The notes: generated by a model from the letters alone, not told the origin. A stretch of 28,769 nt of DNA from Acidobacteriota bacterium (GCA_003650445.1 QMQE01000005.1:1-28769); one strand, 5' to 3'. Shown: positions 1-8,126, counted from the stretch's first letter. Translations and numbers: made by a program.

Positions 1-2418
1 GGCTTCATGGGAACTGGCTGTAACGGCGCTTATTCTATCGGTGTCAATACCGCTGAATAGATCATCCAGAAGCCAGGCTTTCCGGTAGCGACTGCCAAGA
101 ATTACGGTTCTTCTGGCAAGGAGTCCGCCTTCACGGTTCCATGCGTTCACGGTAAGCTTCGCATTTTCTTTCCCCCCGTTCATCAATGCCAGGCCTTTCC
201 AGGCCGCATCTGCATCATCCGAAACCGGAATTGTCACTTCATTGTTTGCCAACTGAGTAAGGGGGAAGGAAACCGTCTTACCTGAAGCTGTAGCAGTGAT
301 GGTTTCCGATCCAGTCATTCCCGATGACCAGAATTCCACAGTTCCGCAACTCCCTGGCAGTTCCTCCACTGTAAGGGAACCCGATGCCGGAATCACAAGG
401 CGCCTGGACAGAACGGGAACCGTGTTTCGATACGTAGTCAATATGGCTACTCCTTCCTTTTCTTCAGAATTCTTCAATGTAACGCAGGTTACCCAGCCTG
501 TTCCCGAAGCAATGTGGGTAATTCCCAGTTTCGTGGAAGCATTCTCTTTCAGGACGACTACTTGTCCACTGTCCCGGTCCGCGAGGAAAATGTAGGGGAG
601 GTCCAGCCGAACTCTGCGGACAGATCCGTAAGTGGAAACGTTTTCCACCATGACCGGTGATCCCGGTGTGTGGATGTCCAGTTTATCCATTCCGTTGGAG
701 CCCCTCGCCACATATAAAAATCCATTGCCGATTTTCAGGTCGGAAATACCGGTCTCGTCCGGTAATTCTGCGAGAATTTCAGGGGCAGCCGGATTACTGA
801 TGTCCACCACAAAAAGTCCGGCAAACAAATCTGCCACATAAGCGGTCTGCCCCTGCAGGGCCACGTTTACGACCACTCCGCCGGTATTCATCCTGCCCTG
901 CAATACAGGATGAGTGGGATCGTTCAGGGAAAGGAATTCTACGCCGGAAAACCCGGTTGCCACCACCAGTTGAGTCCCTTCTGCCGCTGTGTCATATACA
1001 AAACCAGAAGCCAGGTAGTGCCCGATTTCAAGAGGATTGTCCGGGTCATCCAGGCTGAGAATAGATACGCCTCCCCATTCGCTGGAGGCAATCAGCCCGC
1101 CACTCCACGGGGTTAGGTTGAAGGTCATGCCATCCAGAGGCACAGAACCCAATTCAAGGGGAGCAACAGGATCACTGATATCCACGACAGTCAGGCCGGT
1201 GTCCATGGCTGCAGCGTACAGACGGTCGCCGGCAACTTCGATGTCCATTGGCATTCCTGTCGTTTGCATCAGTCCCCCTGCCTGAAGGTTTGTTAAATTT
1301 CCGGCGTTCAGGCTGCGAACGCCCTGGTACGCATCTGCAATGAACAGGTAACCATCAGCAAATGCCACGTCACTGACATATCCTGCCTGCTGATAGCTAC
1401 CGATTGAAACTGGAACCGTGGGGTCTGAAATATCATACACGCCTAATCCGCCAAGAGTTTCGGCAAGATACAGTGTTGTTCCATCGAATATAGCCCCCTT
1501 TGTGTCCTGTGGGGTTTCGCTCTGAACAGTTAAAGCCGGAGCTGCAGGGTCAGAGATATCCAGGATATCAAACCCCTTATCTCCATCTGCGGCAACCAGA
1601 GTTGTACCATCAACAAAAACCTGGTGTATAAAAGAAACCGAATAGGTGACATCCGTTGTGCCGTCACTGTCCAGGTCAAAACTCTGGGAAGTAAATGTTC
1701 CCGCCAGTGTCGGTGTCAACGGGTCAGAAATATCTATCAGTTGCACACCGTTTATTCCGGCAGCCACAACCAGTGTGCTGCCGGAAAGTACCGCCCCGTT
1801 GGTAGTGAATCCCAGAGACAGGCGGACAAGGGCATCCGGTGCCAGCGGGTCAGTTACATCCAATACATATAAGCCTGCCTGGTTATCCAGCACATACCCA
1901 TGTGTATCATCAAAAACGATGGCGGAAACAAACTCGGCTGTGCCCTCCGCTACACCGTAACGGTGGTCCAGCGCCGGGGAAGCCGGATCGCTGATGTCGA
2001 GGATGGCAATGCCTTGAAGTCTTGTTCCGGCATACAGATAATTTCCGGTGATCCCCATACAGGTCACATCTGCATCCAGGTCCACATGGGTGATCACAAC
2101 CGGGGCCTCCGGAACGCTGATATCCAGGACATAAAGCCCCCCCCAGCCTGTGGCGAGATAAGCCACGCTACCGTTGAGAAGAAGGCGCCGGGGTTTCCCG
2201 TCAAAATGAAGTCGGGTCACCAGCTCTGGTTGCGCTGCGTCCGTGATGTTAATGACATCCAGCCAGCCGCTCTCGGAGAGCATATAGGCCATATTTTGTA
2301 CTTTAACGATACGGTCATACGCAGGCGAACCCCATTCTCCGACCCTTTCCAGTGTCTGGGCAATCCCCGTTCCGGTGACAATCAATCCCAAAATGAATAC
2401 GGCAAGCAGCTTTTTCAT
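1..2418 (-). CDS. LVIVD-repeat exported beta-propeller protein (partial, C-terminus beyond left edge)
   Basis: The frame is open without a stop from an ATG at 2418 to base 1, giving 806 residues with the C-terminus outside the window. An SD-like AAGGAAGGGG precedes the start. Residues 1-20 (MKKLLAVFILGLIVTGTGIA) form a Sec-type signal peptide. From about residue 30 to 560 I count about 13 copies of a roughly 40-residue unit ending in variants of LYVLDISDPAAP, the hallmark of LVIVD repeats, which are expected to fold as beta-propellers. One unit carries an inserted DLDSDGTTD loop (about 248-256) resembling a calcium-binding loop. From about 590 there are two diverged beta-sandwich-like modules (around TGWVTCVTLKN and AWKGLALMN). 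The role is unknown; family members are cell-surface or secreted proteins. The gene has its own promoter at 2470-2498. Confidence 0.88.
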   Translation of the reverse strand, partial: MKKLLAVFILGLIVTGTGIAQTLERVGEWGSPAYDRIVKVQNMAYMLSESGWLDVINITDAAQPELVTRLHFDGKPRRLLLNGSVAYLATGWGGLYVLDISVPEAPVVITHVDLDADVTCMGITGNYLYAGTRLQGIAILDISDPASPALDHRYGVAEGTAEFVSAIVFDDTHGYVLDNQAGLYVLDVTDPLAPDALVRLSLGFTTNGAVLSGSTLVVAAGINGVQLIDISDPLTPTLAGTFTSQSFDLDSDGTTDVTYSVSFIHQVFVDGTTLVAADGDKGFDILDISDPAAPALTVQSETPQDTKGAIFDGTTLYLAETLGGLGVYDISDPTVPVSIGSYQQAGYVSDVAFADGYLFIADAYQGVRSLNAGNLTNLQAGGLMQTTGMPMDIEVAGDRLYAAAMDTGLTVVDISDPVAPLELGSVPLDGMTFNLTPWSGGLIASSEWGGVSILSLDDPDNPLEIGHYLASGFVYDTAAEGTQLVVATGFSGVEFLSLNDPTHPVLQGRMNTGGVVVNVALQGQTAYVADLFAGLFVVDISNPAAPEILAELPDETGISDLKIGNGFLYVARGSNGMDKLDIHTPGSPVMVENVSTYGSVRRVRLDLPYIFLADRDSGQVVVLKENASTKLGITHIASGTGWVTCVTLKNSEEKEGVAILTTYRNTVPVLSRRLVIPASGSLTVEELPGSCGTVEFWSSGMTGSETITATASGKTVSFPLTQLANNEVTIPVSDDADAAWKGLALMNGGKENAKLTVNAWNREGGLLARRTVILGSRYRKAWLLDDLFSGIDTDRISAVTASSHEA

Positions 2419-2469
2419 GAATACCCCTTCCTTTCGTTGTTTCAAAGATGCACATTTTTCATCCCTGTG

Positions 2470-2498
2470 ATTGTCTTGAATTCAAGCCCGTTTGTCAA
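2470..2498 (-). promoter_or_regulatory. sigma70-type promoter of the LVIVD-repeat gene
   Basis: Read on the minus strand, TTGACA (2498-2493) is followed after exactly 17 bp by GACAAT (2475-2470). It lies about 52 bp upstream of the ATG at 2418 and points toward it. The -35 is perfect and the -10 differs at its first two bases. Confidence 0.6.
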
Positions 2499-2685
2499 TG
2501 AATATACGCGTAATCTGTCCCACTCCATGCCCGATTACACTGAATGACAAAAAAATATCAGAAAATTGCAATAATGAAATGCCCGGTTCCCTTATCTGTG
2601 AAATATCGGGATTCAGCTTCATCAGGGAAAGACCTGTGTAATAGGAAATTCCCCTGTCTTCTACACTTCAGCTATCTCAAACGCC

Positions 2686-2714
2686 TTGTGCTTATGCCCT
2701 TTGGCAGGTATAAT
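2686..2714 (+). promoter_or_regulatory. sigma70-type promoter of metK
   Basis: TTGTGC (2686-2691), a 17-bp spacer and a perfect TATAAT (2709-2714) lie about 80 bp upstream of the metK ATG. Transcription would start near 2721 and leave a leader of about 70 nt. This promoter inside the upstream in-frame extension supports the internal ATG at 2793 as the metK start. Confidence 0.65.
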
Positions 2715-2742
2715 ACACAGGTAAAAATATTTCTGTGCCTGG

Positions 2743-2767
2743 TGAGTCGGCTGGCTTTTTCGGCTCA
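2743..2767 (+). promoter_or_regulatory. hairpin in the metK leader (possible regulatory element)
   Basis: TGAGTCG (2743-2749) can pair with CGGCTCA (2761-2767) around an 11-nt loop that contains TTTTT. The stem has seven pairs, one of them G-U, and sits 25 nt before the start codon. A metK leader is a common place for S-adenosylmethionine control. I see none of the conserved SAM-I riboswitch sequence, so any regulatory role is inference. The rest of the 2419-2792 gap holds the two divergent promoters and nothing else that I recognise. Confidence 0.3.
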
Positions 2768-2792
2768 TGACAGTTGCAACCTGGAGGTTAGA

Positions 2793-3920
2793 ATGGCAAA
2801 ATATCTCTTTACATCAGAATCTGTTACCGAAGGCCATCCGGATAAGATAGCAGACCAGATTTCGGATGCGATTCTGGATTCTGTCTTGAAAGATGACCCA
2901 AGCGGAAGGGTGGCATGTGAAACATTGGTGACAACCGGATTGATTCTGATTGCAGGTGAGATTTCTACCCGGACTTACGTGGATTTTCCAAAGGTGGCAC
3001 GGCAGACAGTTCGGGAAATCGGGTATACCCGGGCAAAATATGGTTTTGACTGCGACACCTGCGGGGTTATTTCAACCATTGATGAACAGTCTCCGGACAT
3101 TGCCATGGGAGTGAATCCCGGGGGTGCAGGGGACCAGGGAATGATGTTCGGCTTTGCCGTCAATGAAACAGAAGAATTAATGCCCATGCCCATCATGCTT
3201 GCCCATCGGCTCACCCGGAGACTGGCCGAAGTCAGAAAGAAAAAAATTCTCAAATTCCTACGGCCCGATGGAAAATCCCAGGTGACGGTCGAATATGAAG
3301 ATGGAAAGCCAAAGCGTGTAGACACCGTTGTTATTTCCACCCAGCATGCGGAATCTGCCGATCAGAAAACGATTCGTCAGGAAATACTGGACAATGTAAT
3401 ATTCCCGGTCATTCCGGAACACCTGCTGGATTCCGACACCACCTATCATGTAAATCCGACGGGCCGTTTTGTGGTTGGCGGGCCTCAGGGGGATTGTGGG
3501 CTTACCGGGCGAAAGATAATCGTGGATACATATGGTGGATTCGGGGCACATGGAGGCGGTGCGTTTTCCGGCAAGGACCCGTCGAAAGTAGACCGCTCCG
3601 GTTCTTACATGGCACGGTATCTTGCAAAAAATATTGTCGCATCCGGGGTTGCAGGCCGGGCCGAAATCCAGATTGCCTATGCAATCGGTGTAGCAGATCC
3701 CGTCTCCCTGATGGTGAATACCTATGGCACCGGGAAACGGCCCGATGAAGAACTGGCAGATCTGATTCGAAAAAATGTTGACCTTACACCTGCCGGAATC
3801 ATTGAAAGATTGAAATTGCGCAGGCCGGTTTATCTGCAGACAGCTGCCTATGGGCACTTTGGACGAAATGAAAAAGGCTTTTCCTGGGAAGAGACAGACC
3901 TGTCCGGTCTATTTGCCTGA
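2793..3920 (+). CDS. metK: S-adenosylmethionine synthase
   Basis: The enzyme makes S-adenosylmethionine from methionine and ATP in the cytoplasm. The 375-residue product is close to the usual 380-400. Visible family motifs are GHPDKIADQISDAILD near the N-terminus (H15, D17, K18), the ATP-binding GGAGDQG about residue 109, GRFVVGGPQGD about 227, and the phosphate-binding loop GGGAFSGKDPSKVDRS about 251. The frame is open further upstream to 2544, but that part is unlike the family and is interrupted by the promoter. The ATG at 2793 follows CTGGAGG by six bases and begins the canonical MAKYLFTSESVTEGHPD. The gene stands alone, closed by a terminator, convergent with the DUF1573 gene. Confidence 0.97.
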   Translation: MAKYLFTSESVTEGHPDKIADQISDAILDSVLKDDPSGRVACETLVTTGLILIAGEISTRTYVDFPKVARQTVREIGYTRAKYGFDCDTCGVISTIDEQSPDIAMGVNPGGAGDQGMMFGFAVNETEELMPMPIMLAHRLTRRLAEVRKKKILKFLRPDGKSQVTVEYEDGKPKRVDTVVISTQHAESADQKTIRQEILDNVIFPVIPEHLLDSDTTYHVNPTGRFVVGGPQGDCGLTGRKIIVDTYGGFGAHGGGAFSGKDPSKVDRSGSYMARYLAKNIVASGVAGRAEIQIAYAIGVADPVSLMVNTYGTGKRPDEELADLIRKNVDLTPAGIIERLKLRRPVYLQTAAYGHFGRNEKGFSWEETDLSGLFA

Positions 3921-3939
3921 TAACTGAATTGACAGAGAC

Positions 3940-3970
3940 AAAAAAGGAGGGGATTTCCCCTCCTTTTTTT
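3940..3970. terminator. bidirectional intrinsic terminator between metK and the DUF1573 gene
   Basis: GGAGGGG (3946-3952) pairs perfectly with CCCCTCC (3957-3963) around the loop ATTT. A run of A precedes the stem and a run of T follows it, so the structure can terminate transcription on both strands. It lies 20 nt after the metK stop and 23 nt beyond the stop of the converging minus-strand gene. Confidence 0.9.
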
Positions 3971-3992
3971 GTTTTGCCTCATGGATTCCTGT

Positions 3993-4997
3993 TTATTTAA
4001 TCACACTTCCCCGGGCTGGAATGGAAAAATTATGATCTGTCTTCCCTTCCTTTGCCACAATTTGAATAATATCATTGAAAACGCCGAGAGATGCATCTTT
4101 CCTGATGCCGATCCAGATATCAATGGTTTTCTCGTCTTCCCGAACCGTTTCAAAGGTAAATATCTTTGCTTTGCTGTGAATGGAAACAATCTCAAGGGGG
4201 TTGCCTGTATTGGACGTGAGTTGAATACGACGAACCCGTTTTACTCCCTGATGATTGCCAAACATGAAAAGAGAAATGGGTGTGACCAGAACTGGTTTCT
4301 GCATCTTAATAATAATGAACAAGTTCATTTTGGGCATTTTTGTTGAGTTTGTTTCCAGAGAAAGGGTAAAGCTTCTTCTCTCCAGAACCGGCATGTTTTT
4401 CAATGCCTTCAACGTAACAGACACATATTCTTTCCCATCTTTACTTCTGACCAGGCCGACCTTCAGCGGAAAATTACGCGATGCATTCACGTTTCCAACA
4501 ATAGAATGGCCTTTGATTTCAAGTGGCTTGTGCATGTTGTTTTCAATAAAAACACGCTCAGTATAGCTCTTGCCCGGCACGACATTACGAAAATAAATGG
4601 AGGTGCGCGCCGGTTTCAAATCGGTAACAACAGTTGCTTTTAAACGCAGCCGAACAATGTTCCCGCCGCCATAAGTGTTGGAATAAACCTGAATCGTTTT
4701 TGTTACAGATCCGTTGTAATGGGCAGTGTTAAAGTACGCTTTTATTGTACCGGATTCACCGGGGAGAAATGCCGTCTTTTCCAAAGCGGCCGTGGTGCAG
4801 CCTCACCCGGGTTTAACCGATTTGATGATAAGTTTTTCGTCGCCGACATTGGTGAACTTAAAAACAGCCTGGACCTTTTTACCGGGATCCACTTTCCCAA
4901 GGTCAATTTCTTTTGAAACAAACTTCATAATCGGACCCTTGGCCATCACCATTACCTGGGTCATGGCGATAATCAGAACCAGCAGTTTTTTGTGCAT
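3993..4997 (-). CDS. exported DUF1573-family protein with in-frame TGA in its CGC motif; candidate selenoprotein
   Basis: Read as one gene, this gives 334 residues if the TGA at 4805-4803 is decoded. The start at 4997 follows AGGAGG by four bases. Residues 1-19 look like a signal peptide. Residues about 25-110 match the DUF1573 pattern: GKVDPGKKVQAVFKFTNVGD, then LIIKSVKPG, TGA at position 65, GCTTAALEK, LPGESGTIKAYF and KTIQVYSN. The family normally has CGCT here, so the TGA replaces the first Cys. Two further Ig-like segments follow (about 115-220 and 225-330). The reading frame is intact for 263 codons after the TGA, and a SECIS-like hairpin follows it. It lies 44 bp after rnr and is probably cotranscribed. 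DUF1573 function is poorly known; a redox or metal role for Sec-Gly-Cys is inference. The alternative is a nonsense mutation or sequencing error. Confidence 0.75.
4771..4790 (-). promoter_or_regulatory. SECIS-like hairpin downstream of in-frame TGA
   Basis: On the minus strand GCCG-CTTT (4790-4783) pairs with AAAG (4779-4776) and CGGC (4774-4771), leaving one bulged A at 4775. The apical loop is GGA (4782-4780). The loop begins 20 nt after the TGA at 4805-4803. Bacterial SECIS elements are known to be hairpins within the coding sequence just after the UGA, with a short apical loop that starts with G. This fits in position and loop. The bulge is an A on the 3' side, unlike the bulged U of the E. 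coli fdhF element. Confidence 0.5.
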
Positions 4998-5041
4998 GTA
5001 TCCTCCTGAAGCAAATAATTCCGAATTCATTTCTACCATAG

Positions 5042-7063
5042 CTACAGACGATTGTCCACTGGCTGAAGTTTGAGGATTCTGAGAAGTGGGTCAATCCTTG
5101 TAATTCGGACCCGAAGGGGTGAACCGATGGAAATGGATTGGCCCTGGTTGCTGTGGAGTGCGAACCCTGACTGGGAAAGATGAAATCGTCCGGCTAATTT
5201 TGAAAGGGGGACGAAGCCGTCTACAAACCAGTCTGCCAATTCTACAAAAATCCCTTTTTCACTGACAGATGACACAATACCGTCAAACTCCCGTCCCTTC
5301 CCTCGTTGAATCTTGTCCAGGATCAGGCTTTCAGCCGTATCCAGCTCGCCATGAAATGCCTGGGTTTCACGGAAACTGACAAGGGATGAAATGGCATCCA
5401 GTTGGGGTCGGCTGTAGGGGGCTGGAACCCGGTTAAGCCATGCTTTCAGCATTCTGTGGACCACGAGGTCTGCATATCTGCGAATGGGGGAGGTGAAATG
5501 GAGGTAGTTGTCTGTGGCAAGGCCAAAATGATATCCAGCTTCTCCCTCATATCGCGCCCGTCCCATCAATCGAAGGGTAATATAATGAAACCGTGGATCT
5601 TTCAATTGATTGATAAACGAAGAAACAGATGAAAATTGGATATCAAGGTGTAACTCCTTCTTCAGATATTCAAGTGCCTGAAGCGTGTCCGATGACGGTT
5701 TCGGGTGGACGCGGAAAATGCCGGGGATTCCCTTTTCCACAAACAGATTTCCCACTGTTTCATTTGCGAGAAGCATACATTCTTCCACAATCTTCTGGGA
5801 AATTCCCCCCTTTTCTCCGGTAATACCGGAGACATGGCCGGATTCGTTGAACTTCAGTTCCCCCCTGGGGATGTTCAGAAAGATGGCACCTCGGTTTTTA
5901 CGCTGTTTCCTTCGGAAAAGTGCAAATTCTTTCAGTATTTTCAGTCTGTCCCCGATTTCTGAACCCCATGGTTCGGCAGTAGGCTCACCAGTTTCAAACC
6001 ACCGGTTTACATGATCATAACGCAGGCGAAACCGGCTTTTAATTCGGGTCGGAGTGACGGTAAAGTCTTCCACTTCAAATCCCCTGTTCAAGTGAAACAT
6101 AAGGGACATACAAAGGCGCGGTTCACCCGGCATCAGGCTGCACAGGCCATTGGACAGCTCTTCCGGTAACATAGAGATGGTCTGGTTTGGAAGATACACT
6201 GAAACACTGCGAAGCAATGCGCCCTGGTCAAGGGGCGTATTTTGCTTCAGATAAGCAGATACGTCAGCGATGTGGATTCCCAGTGTGTACCCGTTTTCAG
6301 ATGGTTCCAGGGAAAGGGCATCATCAAAATCTTTTGCATCTGCCCCATCAATCGTAAACGTCATGAGGTCGGTCAGATCCATGCGGCGATCCAGTTCCCG
6401 TTCTTCGGGCCGGGGGATATCCGCCAGTTTCGGCCAGGGTTGATACAGGTTGTGACGATAAGATGCGATTACAGAAGCGGAGCCCGGTGTTTCCCGAAAT
6501 CGGGCCAACACCCGGGGACGAATGCCGGCAAGGACTTCTGCGACCTCATTTTTGCCATTCTCATGTTGCAGGAATACGGATCGGTGTTTTCCAAACGCCG
6601 GGACAAGTTGTCGGCCCTTCAGTCGGCCCCATATCCTTCTTTTTTCCGGGGATTCAACTCCGACAATTACACCACTGCTTTTCCCTGTTTCCAGAACCAG
6701 TACACGGTCACCGGCAACCGGGCGTCCCTGCATGTCAAAAGGCCAGCGTACCTGAACCGCTCTCCGCCGGCTTCTTGTTTCCAGATGGAACCCCCCTTTT
6801 CCGCTTACCAGGAAACCAGAAAGAAGGGATCGGACAGAGGGCGTGGATTTTCCGGATTCAGTAGAAATGCGTTGAGGGGCCACTTGATAACACTGATTTT
6901 CAACCTTCCGGATGCGCCCTTCCCGAACCATTTCTTTCAGAATCATCCGAAGATAATTTCGTTCATGTCGCCTCAATTTCAGCCGCTGCTCCAGCCGTTT
7001 CAATCCAATAGGTGACTGTTGTCTGGAAAGATAGGCGAATATCTCGTCTTTAATCAGACTCAT
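5042..7063 (-). CDS. rnr: ribonuclease R (RNB-domain 3'-5' exoribonuclease)
   Basis: This is a processive, hydrolytic 3'-5' exoribonuclease that degrades structured RNA. The 673 residues start with a winged-helix-like segment (about 1-65), then cold-shock-like OB domains. The RNB catalytic domain contains the acidic cluster TIDGADAKDFDDALS at 237-251 and continues to about 560, including FTSPIRRYADLVVHR. An S1 RNA-binding domain (about 585-668, starting GREFDGIVSSVSEKGIFVEL) closes it. It is shorter than E. coli RNase R (about 813) and lacks the lysine-rich tail. GGAGACAGG precedes the ATG. The DUF1573 gene follows 44 bp downstream on the same strand. No clear promoter for it is seen in the 7064-7176 gap. 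Confidence 0.93.
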   Translation of the reverse strand: MSLIKDEIFAYLSRQQSPIGLKRLEQRLKLRRHERNYLRMILKEMVREGRIRKVENQCYQVAPQRISTESGKSTPSVRSLLSGFLVSGKGGFHLETRSRRRAVQVRWPFDMQGRPVAGDRVLVLETGKSSGVIVGVESPEKRRIWGRLKGRQLVPAFGKHRSVFLQHENGKNEVAEVLAGIRPRVLARFRETPGSASVIASYRHNLYQPWPKLADIPRPEERELDRRMDLTDLMTFTIDGADAKDFDDALSLEPSENGYTLGIHIADVSAYLKQNTPLDQGALLRSVSVYLPNQTISMLPEELSNGLCSLMPGEPRLCMSLMFHLNRGFEVEDFTVTPTRIKSRFRLRYDHVNRWFETGEPTAEPWGSEIGDRLKILKEFALFRRKQRKNRGAIFLNIPRGELKFNESGHVSGITGEKGGISQKIVEECMLLANETVGNLFVEKGIPGIFRVHPKPSSDTLQALEYLKKELHLDIQFSSVSSFINQLKDPRFHYITLRLMGRARYEGEAGYHFGLATDNYLHFTSPIRRYADLVVHRMLKAWLNRVPAPYSRPQLDAISSLVSFRETQAFHGELDTAESLILDKIQRGKGREFDGIVSSVSEKGIFVELADWFVDGFVPLSKLAGRFHLSQSGFALHSNQGQSISIGSPLRVRITRIDPLLRILKLQPVDNRL

Positions 7064-7176
7064 CCTGTCTCCGTCGTTTCCGGCAGGAGTCGGCCCCGGG
7101 CTGACAGTTCCATCCGCGTATAATTACCGGAGTGTTCATTCTCTTCAGATAGACTTTCATCAGTTCAGATTCCCCC

Positions 7177-7205
7177 TTGACATCTGTCTGCTTCATCCCT
7201 ATGAT
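7177..7205 (+). promoter_or_regulatory. strong sigma70 promoter of tRNA-Leu
   Basis: A perfect TTGACA (7177-7182), a 17-bp spacer and TATGAT (7200-7205) lie about 20 bp upstream of the tRNA. Transcription would start near 7212. It is the closest match to consensus in the window, as expected for a stable-RNA gene. Confidence 0.8.
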
Positions 7206-7225
7206 TATACGCGATTCTTGAGGTT

Positions 7226-7313
7226 GCTCAAGTGGTGGAATTGGCAGACACGCACGGTTCAGGTCCGTGTGGGAGTTAATCCCATGGGGGTTCGAGTCCC
7301 CCCTTGAGCACCA
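7226..7313 (+). tRNA. tRNA-Leu (anticodon CAG)
   Basis: The 88-nt class II tRNA has a 7-bp acceptor stem GCTCAAG / CTTGAGC, discriminator A and encoded CCA (7311-7313). The anticodon loop TTCAGGT (7258-7264) gives anticodon CAG at 7260-7262, which reads the leucine codon CUG. The extra arm is long, as leucine tRNAs require, and the T-loop reads TTCGAGT. Confidence 0.97.
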
Positions 7314-7338
7314 TTTTCTTTCATCTATTGGAGATACT

Positions 7339-8025
7339 ATGCCGGATTTGGTCGGCGTTAAGTTTAAAAAGACGGGTAAATTTCTTTTCTTTAAAGAAAA
7401 CGGAATAAAAACGAAATGCGGGGATCTGTGCGTCGTGGAAACAGACCATGGCACGGAATTGGGAATTGTTCTGATCCCGGCCCACCCGGTGGATGAGAAA
7501 ACAGTCAATGACAGAACCCATCGAATCCTCCGGGTTGCGACGGAGGAAGATATCCGTGTCTCAGAAGAACTTTCCGCCAGGGAAAGAGAGGCGATGTCCT
7601 ACTGCCGGACAAAAATTGAGGAACGAAGCCTGGATATGAAGCTGGTTACAGTGGATTTTACATTGGATCGTTCCAAAGCCATCTTTTATTTTACAGCGGA
7701 CGGACGAATTGATTTTCGCGATCTGGTCAAAGATCTGGCCCATGAATTTCATCTGCGCATAGAAATGCGGCAGATTGGTGTTCGGGATGAGGCGAAAATG
7801 CTGGGCGGTATCGGTGTATGCGGCCGCCCGCTCTGTTGTGCGCAGTTTTTGAATCGCTTTGAGCCTGTTTCCATAAAAATGGCCAAGGCGCAGAATCTAA
7901 TTCTAAATCCCAGTAAAATTTCAGGAATCTGTGGCCGGCTGATGTGTTGCATTAATTTTGAAATCAACCGGGATTTCGGCCATTGTCAGAAAAAAAGGAA
8001 GAAAGAAAAATCAACTTCCGAGTAA
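7339..8025 (+). CDS. PSP1-domain protein, RicT/YaaT family
   Basis: The 228-residue product matches the PSP1 C-terminal domain family typified by B. subtilis YaaT (RicT). RicT acts with RicA and RicF in an Fe-S-containing complex that affects RNase Y-dependent mRNA processing and sporulation. The core RSKAIFYFTADGRIDFRDLV and the Cys-rich segments GVCGRPLCC and GICGRLMCC are clear. The protein stops about 20 residues after the last Cys pair with a lysine-rich tail (KKRKKEK), so the usual C-terminal part is missing or short. The ATG at 7339 follows GGAG and lies 25 nt after the tRNA; the frame runs further upstream into the tRNA, which argues against an earlier start. No separate promoter is seen, so it probably shares the tRNA promoter. 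Confidence 0.85.
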   Translation: MPDLVGVKFKKTGKFLFFKENGIKTKCGDLCVVETDHGTELGIVLIPAHPVDEKTVNDRTHRILRVATEEDIRVSEELSAREREAMSYCRTKIEERSLDMKLVTVDFTLDRSKAIFYFTADGRIDFRDLVKDLAHEFHLRIEMRQIGVRDEAKMLGGIGVCGRPLCCAQFLNRFEPVSIKMAKAQNLILNPSKISGICGRLMCCINFEINRDFGHCQKKRKKEKSTSE

Positions 8026-8051
8026 ACATTTTTTACTTTCTTGCCTGACGC

Positions 8052-8080
8052 TTGCATTTTCCTTTCTTTTTCGTTATAAT
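8052..8080 (+). promoter_or_regulatory. sigma70-type promoter of the hfq-like gene
   Basis: TTGCAT (8052-8057), a 17-bp spacer and a perfect TATAAT (8075-8080) lie 46 bp before the ATG at 8127. It probably drives the closely spaced run hfq-like, pdxA, haem lipoprotein and helicase. Confidence 0.7.
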
Positions 8081-8126
8081 CCGGGAAAACAGGCGATTCA
8101 CAGCAATTTACTAAGGAGTCATATCC

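Noticed and set aside
2544..2792. 83-codon upstream in-frame extension of metK
   Set aside because: The extension contains the metK promoter, has no similarity to the family, and the ATG at 2793 has a good SD and the conserved N-terminus.
3993..4784. A separate 263-residue gene downstream of the TGA, starting at the internal ATG at 4784
   Set aside because: Its start would lie inside the DUF1573 domain, after the conserved GCTTAALEK, and no SD precedes it. One continuous gene read through the TGA explains both halves better.
7050..7160. Possible 36-residue minus-strand ORF upstream of and overlapping rnr
   Set aside because: It has only a weak SD, unusual basic composition and runs on as an open frame through the tRNA region.
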